This document shows, in pieces, positions 50,357 to 60,314 of a stretch of 64,000 nucleotides of DNA (position 1 is its first letter; the number at the start of each line of letters is the position of its first letter). The stretch is from Candidatus Sulfotelmatobacter sp. (GTDB lineage: Bacteria; Acidobacteriota; Terriglobia; Terriglobales; Acidobacteriaceae). Position numbers and translations under genes: made by a program. Under the pieces are notes generated by a model, which made no database searches, was not told where the DNA came from, and saw only the letters and a program-made list of their open reading frames with translations. Where the stretch lies: contig DASYBM010000004.1 in NCBI GenBank assembly GCA_036500765.1, forward strand, positions 496,001 through 560,000, written 5' to 3'.

Positions 50357-52126
50357 ATGGCAACTCCTAGAATTATCGTGGTGGGTGGCGGGCTGGCGGG
50401 ACTGTCCGCGACGATCAAGATCGCGGAGATGGGCGCAAGTGTCGACCTGTTTTCGATCGTGCCGGTAAAGCGTTCGCACTCGGTGTGCGCGCAGGGTGGA
50501 ATTAATGCCGCCAAGAATCTGAAGGGCGAAGGCGATTCCACGTGGAAGCATTTTGACGACACGGTTTACGGCGGAGATTTTCTGGGCAACCAGCCTCCGA
50601 TTAAAGATATGTGCGACGCCGCGCCAGGAATTATCGATCTGCTCGATCGCATGGGCGTGCCATTTAATCGAACGCCGGAAGGGCTGCTCGATTTTCGGCG
50701 TTTCGGCGGGACCTTGTATAACCGCACAGCTTTCGCCGGCGCGACGACCGGCCAGCAGTTGCTGTATGCGTTGGATGAGCAGGTCCGGCGATATGAGTCT
50801 GAAGGCAAGGTGAAGAAGTACGAGCACTGGGAATTTTTGTCGGCGGTGCTCGACGGGAATCGCGTCTGCCGCGGCGTCTGCGCGATGGATTTGCGGTCGA
50901 TGGAGGTGCGGACGTTCCCGGCCGACGCGATCATTATTGCGACCGGCGGCAACGGAGCGATCTTCGGCAAATCTACGAATTCAGTTGTATGTACGGGGTC
51001 GGCGCAGTCGGCGCTCTATCAGCAGGGCTGCTATTACGCGAACGGTGAGTTTATTCAGGTTCATCCCACGTGCATTCCGGGTGAGGATAAGTTGCGGTTG
51101 ATGTCGGAATCGGCTCGCGGCGAGGGCGGACGCGTCTGGGTGCCGAAGGCGGCGGGGGACAAACGCGATCCGAAATCGATTCCGGAAAAAGAGCGATGGT
51201 ATTTCCTGGAAGAGTGGTATCCGAAGTACGGCAATCTGGTGCCGCGCGATATTGCGACCCGCGCCATTTTTAAAGTTGTCTTCGAGTACAACCTCGGCAT
51301 TGACGGCAAGCCGATGGTGTATCTCGACCTGACGCACATTGACCGCAAGATTCTCGACAAGAAGCTGGAAGGGATTCTCGAAATTTACGAGAAGTTTGTG
51401 GGCGACGATCCGCGCGATACGCCGATGAAGATTTTTCCCGGCATGCATTACACCATGGGCGGACTTTGGGTCGACTACAAACAGGCGACCAACGTTGCCG
51501 GAATTTTTGCGGCGGGAGAATGCGAATATCAGTATCACGGCGCGAACCGGCTGGGCGCGAATTCGCTGGTGTCGTGCATCTTCGGCGGAGCAATTGCGGG
51601 GCCGAATGCTGTGCAATATGCGCGGGGATTGCAAGCGCTGGCCGACGGGAACGGATGCTTCGACGCCGAGAAGAAGAAGCAGGAAGAAAATAACGCGCTG
51701 CTGATGAAGAATGACGGGACGGAGAATCCGGTCAAGCTGTGGCGCGAACTGGGCGAGTTGATGACCAAGGACTGCACGGTTATCCGCTATAACAAAACCT
51801 TGAAGCAGACTGATGGGAAGCTGGTCGAGCTGCTCGAACGGTATCGCAAGGTCAACCTAAGCGATCGCACGATGTGGGCGAACACGACCGTGGTATTTGC
51901 GCGGCAGCTTTATAACATGCTGCAACTGGCGCGGGTGATCGCGCAAGGCGCGGGCATGCGCGATGAATCGCGCGGCGCACATTACAAGCCGGACTTTCCC
52001 GAGCGCGACGACAAGAATTGGCTGAAGACGACGAAGGCGTATTTCGCGCCGGATGCGGACGAGCCGAAGTTCGAGTTTGAACCGGTGGATGTGTCGCTGA
52101 TTCCGCCAAGAGCGAGGAAGTATTGA
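50357..52126 (+). CDS. sdhA: Succinate dehydrogenase flavoprotein subunit
   Basis: 589 residues. The FAD-binding fold starts PRIIVVGGGLAGLSATIKIA, and the FAD-attachment His is in the SHSVCAQGGINAA region. GEFIQVHPTCIPG, the substrate-binding KIFPGMHYTMGGLWVDYKQA and ECEYQYHGANRLGANSLVSC complete the family set. It oxidises succinate to fumarate. The length and the absence of the shorter E. coli-type segments place it in the B. subtilis-type (class B) group. It sits between sdhC and sdhB; a repeat region separates it from sdhB. Confidence 0.96.
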   Translation: MATPRIIVVGGGLAGLSATIKIAEMGASVDLFSIVPVKRSHSVCAQGGINAAKNLKGEGDSTWKHFDDTVYGGDFLGNQPPIKDMCDAAPGIIDLLDRMGVPFNRTPEGLLDFRRFGGTLYNRTAFAGATTGQQLLYALDEQVRRYESEGKVKKYEHWEFLSAVLDGNRVCRGVCAMDLRSMEVRTFPADAIIIATGGNGAIFGKSTNSVVCTGSAQSALYQQGCYYANGEFIQVHPTCIPGEDKLRLMSESARGEGGRVWVPKAAGDKRDPKSIPEKERWYFLEEWYPKYGNLVPRDIATRAIFKVVFEYNLGIDGKPMVYLDLTHIDRKILDKKLEGILEIYEKFVGDDPRDTPMKIFPGMHYTMGGLWVDYKQATNVAGIFAAGECEYQYHGANRLGANSLVSCIFGGAIAGPNAVQYARGLQALADGNGCFDAEKKKQEENNALLMKNDGTENPVKLWRELGELMTKDCTVIRYNKTLKQTDGKLVELLERYRKVNLSDRTMWANTTVVFARQLYNMLQLARVIAQGAGMRDESRGAHYKPDFPERDDKNWLKTTKAYFAPDADEPKFEFEPVDVSLIPPRARKY

Positions 52127-52137
52127 AAATCCCTAAA

Positions 52138-52260
52138 CGTTGTCACCCTGGAACAAAGCGAAGGATCCATGCAGTTTGCTGGCGGCAGCAGAATGCATAG
52201 ATTCTTCGCCTCGCTCAGAATGACAAGAGTTTTTTTGCTAGGAGCTAAGAGCTAGAAGCT
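52138..52260. repeat. REP-like family A half-elements plus tandem spacer between sdhA and sdhB
   Basis: ttgtcaccctggaacaaagcgaag, a palindrome-like centre and cttcgcctcgctcagaatgacaag resemble an inverted family A element. It ends with a short tandem stretch (ctaggagctaagagctagaagcta) that abuts ATG 52262. It may reduce sdhB coupling to sdhA. Confidence 0.6.
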
Positions 52261-52261
52261 A

Positions 52262-53011
52262 ATGGCTGATAAATCCGTCATCATAAAGATCAAGCGACAG
52301 GCGACTCCGACTTCCAAGTCGGATTGGGAGGAGTTCTCCCTTCCCCACCGGCCGAACATGAACGTGATTTCGGCGTTGATGGATATTGCTGCCGATCCGG
52401 TCACCCGCGACGGGAAGGCGACTACGCCCATCACTTACGATTCGAATTGCCTGGAGGAAGTGTGCGGATCGTGCGCCATGCTGATCAATGGCAAGGCGCG
52501 GATGGCTTGCTCGGCGCTGATTGACAATCTCGAGCAGCCGATTCGGCTGGAGCCGTTCTCGAAGTTTCCGGTGGTGCGCGATCTGGCGACGGATCGCAGC
52601 GTGATTTTTGAAAATCTGAAAGCCGTGAAGGCCTGGGTGCCCATTGACGGTACTTACGATCTGGGCCCCGGTCCACGCATGACGGCCGAGGAACAGGAAG
52701 CCGCGTATCCCATTTCGCGATGCATTTCCTGTTGCTGTTGCATGGAGGCTTGTCCGCAATTTAATGAAAGCACGGGCTTCGTGGGCGCGGCGACCATTGC
52801 GCAGGTGCGGCTCTTCAATACGCATCCGACGGGCAAGGCGCTCGAACGGGAGCGACTGGCGGCACTGATGGGCGACGGCGGCATACAGGAATGCGGCTAC
52901 GCGCAGAACTGCGTGGAGGTTTGTCCCAAGGATATTCCCCTGACCAAGTCCATCTCCGAGGTGGGCGGGCAGGTGATGAAGCAGGCGCTGAGTGACCTTT
53001 TGCGGCGCTGA
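52262..53011 (+). CDS. sdhB: Succinate dehydrogenase iron-sulfur subunit
   Basis: 249 residues. The [2Fe-2S] site lies in SNCLEEVCGSCAMLINGKAR. The C-terminal clusters are RCISCCCCMEACPQFN (here four Cys in a row) and CGYAQNCVEVCPKDIP. It passes electrons from the flavoprotein to the quinone site. Family-type spacing is otherwise normal. The extra Cys residues near CxxC are unusual compared with the common CxxCGxC pattern. Confidence 0.95.
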   Translation: MADKSVIIKIKRQATPTSKSDWEEFSLPHRPNMNVISALMDIAADPVTRDGKATTPITYDSNCLEEVCGSCAMLINGKARMACSALIDNLEQPIRLEPFSKFPVVRDLATDRSVIFENLKAVKAWVPIDGTYDLGPGPRMTAEEQEAAYPISRCISCCCCMEACPQFNESTGFVGAATIAQVRLFNTHPTGKALERERLAALMGDGGIQECGYAQNCVEVCPKDIPLTKSISEVGGQVMKQALSDLLRR

Positions 53012-53340
53012 ATTTTGTCGTTTTTCGCACAAACTACCCAACCAGGCTGACTGAAGTCTCATCCAAATTCTGCCAAGTTGCGGCTGGCCAGGTAGATAGC
53101 CAGTCGGTGTGAAACCCGCGGAATGGCCCGTCATTTGCCGCTCAAACCGTCGGTGATTGTCACTCGAAGAACTGGGTAATCATTCGACGGCGATGTTTTG
53201 ATTACTCGTTTTGGGTACTCAAGTAAGGATCCGCCAGTAGTCTTTGATTGGACCGGTTGACACGATGGCTTAGAATAACCGCTACTCACACAGACACAAA
53301 CTTGTGAGGGCGCTGGGCGAGCGACACGGAAGCAGACTTC
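53012..53340. other. Noncoding region after sdhB
   Basis: About 330 bases without a supported gene. Near the right end GGAAG precedes the TTG start at 53341. No terminator was evident downstream of sdhB. Confidence 0.5.
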
Positions 53341-54120
53341 TTGAGACGCTTCATTCGATTCCAATCCGCAGCCGTATTCTTCTTGCTTCTGGCCGTGGTC
53401 TGCACGGGGATGTCGGGCAGCGCCTTCGCGGTGCATCGCGCCAATGCGCATCACAAGCATTTCCGCTGGCTGCGGTGGAATCCTATGTTCCGGCCTTCGC
53501 ACGAATCTTTGCTGATTCAGAATGCCGAGATCAATCGGCTCGATCTGCCGCGCATACAGAATGAAACTGAGTTGGAGGCCCTGAAGGCGGACGGTTCCCT
53601 GCTCGAAATTCGCTCAGGGGAAATGTTGCGCTTCGATCCGCGGCTCGATCCTACGCGGCGTTATTGCCGTCCGTGGACCCTGGATTTTGTGAATGACCTG
53701 AGCCAGGCCTACTACAACCGCTTCCATGAGCAGATTCAGGTGAACTCGGCAGTGCGGACCGTGCAGGTTCAGAAGAAGCTGCGCCGTCACAACCGCAATG
53801 CCGCTCCGGCCGACGGCGACACGGCATCGTCGCACCTCGCGGGCGTGACGGTCGACCTGCAACGCCGCGGCTTGAGTAAAGATCAGATTCACTGGATGGA
53901 ACACTATCTGTTTTACATGAAAGCGCTTGGACTTGTGGAACCCGAAGAAGAGCGCCGCCACTGGTGCTTCCACATCATGGTGAGCGGGCTTTATTCCGAC
54001 TGGCGCGAGACGCAGACGATTGTTCCGCTGGAGCGTCGAGAGATCGAACGCCATGATCTGGAGCGACCGGAGAACGACTCCGTGCCGGCGCAGGTTGCCG
54101 TGGATAGTCAGACGAAGTAA
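53341..54120 (+). CDS. Exported DUF5715 / M15-like peptidase family protein
   Basis: 259 residues from TTG 53341. A signal peptide (FQSAAVFFLLLAVVCTGMSG) ends near SAFA. H165 and D172 in TASSHLAGVTVDLQRRG and H211 in WCFHIMVSGLYSDW are spaced like the zinc ligands of M15/VanX peptidases, and RRYCRPWTLDFV fits the substrate-side region. So it may be a periplasmic D,D- or L,D-peptidase acting on peptidoglycan; activity is inferred. Nothing next to it in the window supports a cell-wall operon. Confidence 0.8.
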   Translation: MRRFIRFQSAAVFFLLLAVVCTGMSGSAFAVHRANAHHKHFRWLRWNPMFRPSHESLLIQNAEINRLDLPRIQNETELEALKADGSLLEIRSGEMLRFDPRLDPTRRYCRPWTLDFVNDLSQAYYNRFHEQIQVNSAVRTVQVQKKLRRHNRNAAPADGDTASSHLAGVTVDLQRRGLSKDQIHWMEHYLFYMKALGLVEPEEERRHWCFHIMVSGLYSDWRETQTIVPLERREIERHDLERPENDSVPAQVAVDSQTK

Positions 54121-54181
54121 CAGCGGCAGCGCCAAGCACTAAATTCCTCCTTCGCGGTAAATCCGTTACGATTCTTTTCTT

Positions 54182-54700
54182 ATGCTTGTATTGATGGCGG
54201 GACTTCCCGGCACCGGCAAAAGCACACTCGCGCGTGAGCTGGCGGCGCGAACGTCAGGGCGTGTCGTGAGCAAGGATGAGATTCGCCACGCGCTCTTTGC
54301 TGCCGATGAGATCGAATACTCGACGCGGCAGGATGATTGCTGCATGCAGATCATGCTGGAAACTGCGGGATATTTATTGGCGCGGAATCCGGGGCGTACG
54401 ATTTTTCTCGATGGACGTCCGTTTTCGGGGCGTTATCAAATCGAAAACGTATTGTCGGCGGCGGCCGCGATGCAGCAGCCGTGGCGGATTCTTGAGTGCG
54501 TGTGCTCGGAGGATACGGCGCGGAGTAGGATCGAGACCGATGCGGACGACGGAGCGCACGTTGCGGGCAATCGTGATTGGCAGCTTTATCTTGAAGTGAA
54601 GGCGCGATTCGAAGCGATTGTGCATACAAAGACGATGATCGACACAGACCTTTCTTTGGAAGCCTGCCTAGAGCTTGCGCTTGCTGCCCTGGACCGATGA
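54182..54700 (+). CDS. P-loop kinase of the AAA/ATP-binding group
   Basis: 172 residues. MLVLMAGLPGTGKSTLAREL contains a clean Walker A (GLPGTGKST). A SKDEIRHALFAADEIEYSTR segment and LDGRPFSGRYQIENVL follow, with a nucleoside-kinase-like lid region (CSEDTARSRIETD). It probably phosphorylates a small molecule; substrate unknown. Its stop overlaps the in-frame upstream start of the next coding region at 54697, but that gene more likely starts at 54763. Confidence 0.85.
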   Translation: MLVLMAGLPGTGKSTLARELAARTSGRVVSKDEIRHALFAADEIEYSTRQDDCCMQIMLETAGYLLARNPGRTIFLDGRPFSGRYQIENVLSAAAAMQQPWRILECVCSEDTARSRIETDADDGAHVAGNRDWQLYLEVKARFEAIVHTKTMIDTDLSLEACLELALAALDR

Positions 54701-54762
54701 TTGACCATGATGCGGGTACGGTTCTTTGCTTACGCGAGATCCGTGCTATATGCTGTGGGACC

Positions 54763-55128
54763 ATGAAGGTTGCGTGGCTATCATTCGTAGGGGCCGTACT
54801 CACTATCCCGGTCGCTCTGCTCTTGAGCTGCGGAAGCGGAAAAAAAACTCTGACGATAGAGCCCACATCCGAGACCATCACCGTCAATCTGCAGACGGGC
54901 ACCATGACGGGGCAGACGCAACTGGTGGCTCTGCTCAATAACAATCCGCTGCCGGCTGGCAGCGTTCTTTGGTACTCGAACAATGCGGCAGTTTTAACGG
55001 TTGATCAGGAAGGAAACCCAACCTGTGAGGTGACCTACGGCATTGCGGGCAACCAAGCGAATGCCGCCATCGCAGCGAGCTGGCGAGAGCTGACTGCTGC
55101 CGTCGGCATCACTTGTCAATACCAGTAA
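54763..55128 (+). CDS. Probable lipoprotein, unknown function (121 aa)
   Basis: ATG 54763 gives MKVAWLSFVGAVLTIPVALL and a lipobox LLLSC with GSGKK following, so it is likely lipidated at Cys23. The mature domain (IEPTSETITVNLQTGTMTGQ, LPAGSVLWYSNNAAVLTVDQ) resembles a bacterial Ig-like (Big_2-type) fold. There is no enzyme motif. An upstream start at 54697 would add a Cys-rich segment and lacks a signal-peptide start. Confidence 0.7.
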   Translation: MKVAWLSFVGAVLTIPVALLLSCGSGKKTLTIEPTSETITVNLQTGTMTGQTQLVALLNNNPLPAGSVLWYSNNAAVLTVDQEGNPTCEVTYGIAGNQANAAIAASWRELTAAVGITCQYQ

Positions 55129-55134
55129 CTCCAA

Positions 55135-55260
55135 GCGATTCGCGGCTACAGCGCCGAGGACATCAAGAAACTTCTCGGCGGAAACCTGATGCGCGTGTTT
55201 CGCGAGGTGGAGGGCGTGAGCCACGAGTTGCAGGCACAGGCGACGAGCGCGACAAAATAG
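55135..55260 (+). pseudogene. C-terminal remnant of an M19 membrane dipeptidase
   Basis: An open stretch translates as AIRGYSAEDIKKLLGGNLMR, then VFREVEGVSHELQAQATS, ending in TAG at 55258-55260. RGYS-x-x-D-I-x-K-x-LGGN is the characteristic C-terminus of renal-dipeptidase (peptidase M19) proteins. No ribosome site or start codon begins it, and the catalytic domain is missing, so it is a 3-prime fragment. It begins just 6 bases after the stop of the lipoprotein gene. Confidence 0.75.
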
Positions 55261-55372
55261 CCGTGGGGACGAGTTTCTTCGGTTCCGCCGCGAGAAATGC
55301 GAGCCGCTGCTATCGTACAATGCAACGTTGTCCACAAATACGGAGACATCATCTCCGGTATCAGGAGTTTTC

Positions 55373-56101
55373 ATGCGTAGGGTATTTGCGATCTTAATAT
55401 TGATTTTGGCTGTGGGCTTGTCGGGATGGGCGCAAACTGCCCCTGCGGCTAAGCCGAGCGCCGCGGCGAAGCCAGCCACGCCGGCCGCTTCGACGAAGCC
55501 CATCGCCGTCATTGACACGACAGTTGGCAAGATGACGTGCACGCTGTTCCCTGACAAGGCGCCTATTGGCGTGGCGAACTTTATTGGCCTGGCCAATGGG
55601 ACCAAGGATTGGAAGAATCCGGTCAGCGGATCGACTAAGCACGGCGTGCCGTTGTATGACGGGACAATTTTTCATCGTGTCATTCCCGACTTTATGATTC
55701 AGGGCGGAGATCCCGCGGGTAACGGCTCGGGCGATCCGGGATACAAGTTCAAGAACGAGGTGTCCGACGACTTGACGTTCGATCAGCCGGGGCGGCTGGC
55801 TTACGCCAACGCAGGGCCTGGCACGAATGGTTCGCAATTCTTTATCACCGAAGTGGCGACGCCTCATTTGAACGGAGGCTACACGATCTTCGGGCAGTGC
55901 GACGAGGCTACGGTGACGCTGGTGAAGCAGATCGCGCGCATGGCGTCCGATCCAGCGACCAACAAGCCGTTTCGTCCGGTGAAGATCAATCACATCAGTA
56001 TTGTGCGCGGAGGGGCGGCGAAGACGGGAACGACAGCAACGAAGAAGCCGGCGGCGGCAACTCCGGCAACAACTCCAAAGGCTCCGACTTCACCGAACTA
56101 G
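55373..56101 (+). CDS. Exported cyclophilin-type peptidyl-prolyl isomerase
   Basis: 242 residues from ATG 55373 (AGGAG upstream). The signal peptide MRRVFAILILILAVGLSGWA ends near AQTAP; an Ala/Pro linker leads to the cyclophilin domain: AVIDTTVGKMTCTLFPDKAP, LYDGTIFHRVIPDFMIQGGD (catalytic Arg in FHRV), NGSGDPGYKF, TNGSQFFITEVATPHLNGGY. It speeds proline isomerisation outside the cytosol. A low-complexity Ala/Thr/Pro/Lys tail follows the domain. It precedes a second, cytosolic cyclophilin. Confidence 0.94.
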   Translation: MRRVFAILILILAVGLSGWAQTAPAAKPSAAAKPATPAASTKPIAVIDTTVGKMTCTLFPDKAPIGVANFIGLANGTKDWKNPVSGSTKHGVPLYDGTIFHRVIPDFMIQGGDPAGNGSGDPGYKFKNEVSDDLTFDQPGRLAYANAGPGTNGSQFFITEVATPHLNGGYTIFGQCDEATVTLVKQIARMASDPATNKPFRPVKINHISIVRGGAAKTGTTATKKPAAATPATTPKAPTSPN

Positions 56102-56162
56102 GCGGAGATGCGCGGGCGAGTCGCCCTCGCGTCAGCCGGCAAGGTGCCGGCGCTACGAGACT

Positions 56163-56220
56163 CGACTTTCGTCTCGCGACCGACGACCAAAGACCGACGA
56201 CTGACGACTTTTTAATAACG
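56163..56220. repeat. Short tandem spacer between the two cyclophilin genes
   Basis: ctcgcgaccgacgaccaaag and accgacgactgacgactttt are repeats of a cgacgac/gaccgac motif. The same kind of simple tandem spacer appears at 25430 and 52241. It carries no coding signal. Confidence 0.5.
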
Positions 56221-56234
56221 ACTGAAAGGATCTC

Positions 56235-56762
56235 ATGACGCGACAACCCGGACTCTACGCTACATTTGAAACCAGTGAAGGAACCATCGTTTGCCGGCTG
56301 TTTGAAAAGGACGCGCCCAAGACGGTCGCTAATTTCGTCGAACTCGCCGAGGGCAAGCGGGAATGGAAGCATCCGTCGACGGGCAAGAAATCAAAAGACC
56401 GTCTGTACGACGGAACGATTTTTCATCGCGTGATCCCCGATTTCATGGTGCAAGGCGGCGATCCGCAGGGCACGGGGACGGGTGGTCCTGGCTATCAGTT
56501 CGAAGATGAGACCAAGGGCTCGCCGCATAAATTTGATAAGCCGGGCAAGCTGGCCATGGCGAACGCGGGGCCGAATACGAACGGCTCGCAGTTTTTCATC
56601 ACTACGGTGCCGACTACGTGGCTGACAGGCAAACATACGATTTTCGGGGAAGTCGTCGAAGGACAGGAGGTCGCGGAAAAGATTACGCGCGTTCCGCAGA
56701 ATCGCCAGAACAAACCGAACAAGGATGTGGTGCTGAAGAGGGTGACGATCGAGACGGTGTAA
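56235..56762 (+). CDS. Cytosolic cyclophilin-type peptidyl-prolyl isomerase
   Basis: 175 residues; ATG 56235 has GAAAGGA upstream. No signal peptide. YATFETSEGTIVCRLFEKDA, LYDGTIFHRVIPDFMVQGGD, TGTGGPGYQFEDE, MANAGPNTNGSQFFITTVPT and TGKHTIFGEVVEGQEVAEKI are the whole cyclophilin core with the catalytic Arg. It shares the KREWKHPSTG insertion with the exported copy (TKDWKNPVSG), so the two are paralogues. Confidence 0.95.
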   Translation: MTRQPGLYATFETSEGTIVCRLFEKDAPKTVANFVELAEGKREWKHPSTGKKSKDRLYDGTIFHRVIPDFMVQGGDPQGTGTGGPGYQFEDETKGSPHKFDKPGKLAMANAGPNTNGSQFFITTVPTTWLTGKHTIFGEVVEGQEVAEKITRVPQNRQNKPNKDVVLKRVTIETV

Positions 56763-56764
56763 AG

Positions 56765-57028
56765 TTACTTCGCTGAAAACAAGTTTTTCGCGTCGCCGTC
56801 CCAATCGTCTAGGCTGCCGGTCGGGCCGACGATGTCGCCGACAATCTTCGCTGTACCTGCCATGCCGCCGAGACGGCGCGTCGAACTCTTTGCCACCGGT
56901 GACGGAGGAATGATGTCGGCGACGATCTTGCCGAATCGGGTCACGCGAATAGGCTGACGCGTCTTACGGACGCGCTCAAGGATTGCGCAACACTTCGCCC
57001 TGAACCCGGTGATCCCGATTTCCTTCAT
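56765..57028 (-). CDS. Phd/YefM-like antitoxin, orphan (87 aa)
   Basis: MKEIGITGFRAKCCAILERV begins the Phd/YefM fold (residues 1-45, with RQPIRVTRFGKIVADIIPP), a dimeric DNA-binding and toxin-neutralising module. The C-terminus (GPTGSLDDWDGDAKNLFSAK) is acidic, as in antitoxins that fold on the toxin. No toxin gene overlaps or follows: the gene ends 3 bases from a convergent cyclophilin stop. Either the toxin was lost or it works in trans. Confidence 0.8.
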   Translation of the reverse strand: MKEIGITGFRAKCCAILERVRKTRQPIRVTRFGKIVADIIPPSPVAKSSTRRLGGMAGTAKIVGDIVGPTGSLDDWDGDAKNLFSAK

Positions 57029-57058
57029 GGGGTTCCCAGCTTACTTATCGGCAAACAA

Positions 57059-58110
<1,052 letters not shown>

Positions 58111-58111
58111 C

Positions 58112-59530
58112 CTAGGCCAGCACGCCCACGCCCATGTTCTCGATGATATGTCCGGCAAATTCGCTGGTTTTGACTTTGGTGGCGCCGGGCATCAGGCGCT
58201 CGAAATCGTAGGTAACTACTTTTTGTTCGATCGTGCGCTCCAGGCTTAGCTCGATCAGGTCGGCGGCTTCGTTCCAGCCGAGGTGACGAAACATCATGAC
58301 CCCGGAGAGGATCACCGAGCCGGGATTGATGACGTCTTTGTCGGCATACTTGGGCGCGGTGCCGTGCGTGGCTTCGAAGATCGCGTAGCCATCGCCGACG
58401 TTCGCGCCGGGGGCGATGCCGAGTCCGCCGACTTGTGCGGCGCAGGCGTCAGAGATGTAATCGCCGTTGAGGTTGGGTGTGGCCAGCACCGAATATTCGT
58501 CGGCGCGAGTGACGACCTGCTGGAAGATCGAGTCGGCGATGCGGTCATTGATCATCACTTTTTTCTTCCACGCGCCGTTGCCGTGCGTCGAGTAAATCGC
58601 GTCGAGCACTTGTTTGACTTCTTTTTCGACAGCCTGGCGAAACTCCGGAGGCGCGAACTCCATGCCGGGCTCGATCATATCGGCGTTCTGCGCAACGGTC
58701 AGGCTGGGATTTTTATCTTTGTTGTCGATGATCCAGCTTTCGCGCTCGGTGACAACCTGGTCCCGGAATTCTTCGGTGGCGACTTCGTATCCCCACTTGC
58801 GGAACGCGCCTTCGGTGAATTTCTGAATGTTGCCTTTGTGCACCAGCGTCACACTTTTTCTGCCGGATTCAAGCGCGTGCTGAATGGCCATGCGCACCAG
58901 GCGTTTGGTTCCAGTTACAGAAATCGGTTTGATACCGACGCCGGAGTCGAGCCGAATTTGCTTTTTGCCGCCCTTCAGCATGTCTTTGTTGAGGAACTCG
59001 ATGAGGCGGGCGCAGTCGGCAGTTCCCTGCTCCCATTCGACGCCGGCGTAGACGTCTTCGGTGTTTTCGCGGAAGATCACAACGTCCATGCGCTCGGGAT
59101 GCTTCACCGGCGAAGGCACGCCCTTGTAATACTTCACGGGACGGATGCAGGCATAGAGATCGAGGATCTGGCGCAGCGCTACGTTGAGCGAGCGGATGCC
59201 GCCGCCGACGGGCGTGGTCAGCGGGCCCTTGATTGCCACTCGAAATTCGCGGACGGCTGAGACGGTGTCATCGGGCAGCCAGGTATCGAACTTGGCTTTG
59301 GCTTTTTCGCCGGCGAAGACTTCATACCAGGCCACGCGGCGCTTGCCCCTGTAGGCTTTCTCGACCGCCGCGTTGAAAACTCGCAACGAGGCCTTCCAGA
59401 TGTCGCGGCCGGTGCCGTCACCTTCAATGAAAGGGATGATGGGATTGTCGGGAACCTGATACTTCCCGTCGGCATATCCAATTATTTTTCCGTCGGCAGG
59501 TGCGGCGACGCCGTTATAAGTGCCAGACAT
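58112..59530 (-). CDS. icd: NADP-dependent isocitrate dehydrogenase
   Basis: 472 residues from ATG 59530, with GGAGGA directly upstream (the GTG 12 bases earlier overlaps it). [20 protein letters not shown], the substrate residues in [40 protein letters not shown], and the NADP/metal part [38 protein letters not shown] identify it. It makes 2-oxoglutarate from isocitrate. The monocistronic-looking icd-mdh pair and sdhCAB are all in this 10-kb stretch. Confidence 0.95.
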   Translation of the reverse strand: MSGTYNGVAAPADGKIIGYADGKYQVPDNPIIPFIEGDGTGRDIWKASLRVFNAAVEKAYRGKRRVAWYEVFAGEKAKAKFDTWLPDDTVSAVREFRVAIKGPLTTPVGGGIRSLNVALRQILDLYACIRPVKYYKGVPSPVKHPERMDVVIFRENTEDVYAGVEWEQGTADCARLIEFLNKDMLKGGKKQIRLDSGVGIKPISVTGTKRLVRMAIQHALESGRKSVTLVHKGNIQKFTEGAFRKWGYEVATEEFRDQVVTERESWIIDNKDKNPSLTVAQNADMIEPGMEFAPPEFRQAVEKEVKQVLDAIYSTHGNGAWKKKVMINDRIADSIFQQVVTRADEYSVLATPNLNGDYISDACAAQVGGLGIAPGANVGDGYAIFEATHGTAPKYADKDVINPGSVILSGVMMFRHLGWNEAADLIELSLERTIEQKVVTYDFERLMPGATKVKTSEFAGHIIENMGVGVLA

Positions 59531-59711
59531 GAAGTCCTCCACCCAGGTAGTGCGAGATGCGATTTATAAAACTTTCAATTATAGAGAAAGCTCCCGGCGC
59601 GGGGTGAATATTATTGTGCTCGAGCTTGGATTCGTTTTCAGGACTTGCAGCGATGGGCGTGAGATTTCCTTCGCCTGAAGAAGCGGCTCCGCTCGGAATC
59701 GGGCCAAGAGC

Positions 59712-59739
59712 TTGCAGTATTGCAGGGCTATGCCATAAT
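59712..59739 (+). promoter_or_regulatory. Candidate sigma70 promoter for the 59796 gene
   Basis: TTGCAG (59712-59717) and CATAAT (59734-59739) with a 16-base spacer; the gene starts 56 bases later, with GGGAGA at the ribosome site. The -10 matches consensus at five of six bases and the -35 at four. Confidence 0.55.
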
Positions 59740-59795
59740 TCTGTGCTGAGACAGGTTTGCCGAAACAGCTTCAGTGCGCTTCCGGGAGATTTCTT

Positions 59796-60299
59796 ATGAG
59801 CTACTCTTCTCTTTCTCGCCCGCTCATCGCGTGCCTGGTCTCGTGGATTGTGTTGGCGCCGGCGGCTTGGGCTCAGAAAGATCGCGATCGGACCCAGGTC
59901 GGACACAACATCACGATCGGGCCCAACGAACAGGTCAGCGATGCGACTTGTTTTGGTTGCGGTGTTCGCGTCCGCGGGCACGTATCGAGCGATGTGACGA
60001 CGTTCGGCGGCAGCGTCGTGATTGAGGAGGGTGGGCAGGTTGACGGCGACATCACGACGTTTGGCGGTGGCATTCGGCTGGGGAAAGACGCGAATGTCAA
60101 AGGCGACGTCACAGTATTCGGAGGGCGAATTCAACGAGATCCTGAAGCCACAATTGGCGGGGACGTCACCAACATGGGTGGGCCGGGTTGGATTGCATTG
60201 ATCGTCCTGGCACCGTTCATTTTTTTGGGATTAGTCGCGGCGTTGATCGTATGGGTGATTCGCAGACTGTTGCGGCCGTCAATGCCGGCTGCGGCGTAG
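59796..60299 (+). CDS. Exported/membrane protein with bactofilin-like repeats (167 aa)
   Basis: ATG 59796 with GGGAGA upstream. A signal peptide (RPLIACLVSWIVLAPAAWAQ) precedes short repeats: GHVSSDVTTFGGSVVIEEGG, QVDGDITTFGGGIRLGKDAN, VKGDVTVFGGRIQ. Each unit of about 18-20 residues has the G-x-V-x-x-D-V-x-x-FGG pattern of bactofilin/polymer-forming beta-helices. One membrane span near the end (WIALIVLAPFIFLGLVAALI) anchors it. Likely a periplasmic-side helix next to the membrane. Cys55 and Cys58 could link. Confidence 0.8.
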   Translation: MSYSSLSRPLIACLVSWIVLAPAAWAQKDRDRTQVGHNITIGPNEQVSDATCFGCGVRVRGHVSSDVTTFGGSVVIEEGGQVDGDITTFGGGIRLGKDANVKGDVTVFGGRIQRDPEATIGGDVTNMGGPGWIALIVLAPFIFLGLVAALIVWVIRRLLRPSMPAAA

Positions 60300-60314
60300 A
60301 GCGTATGCCGGAGA

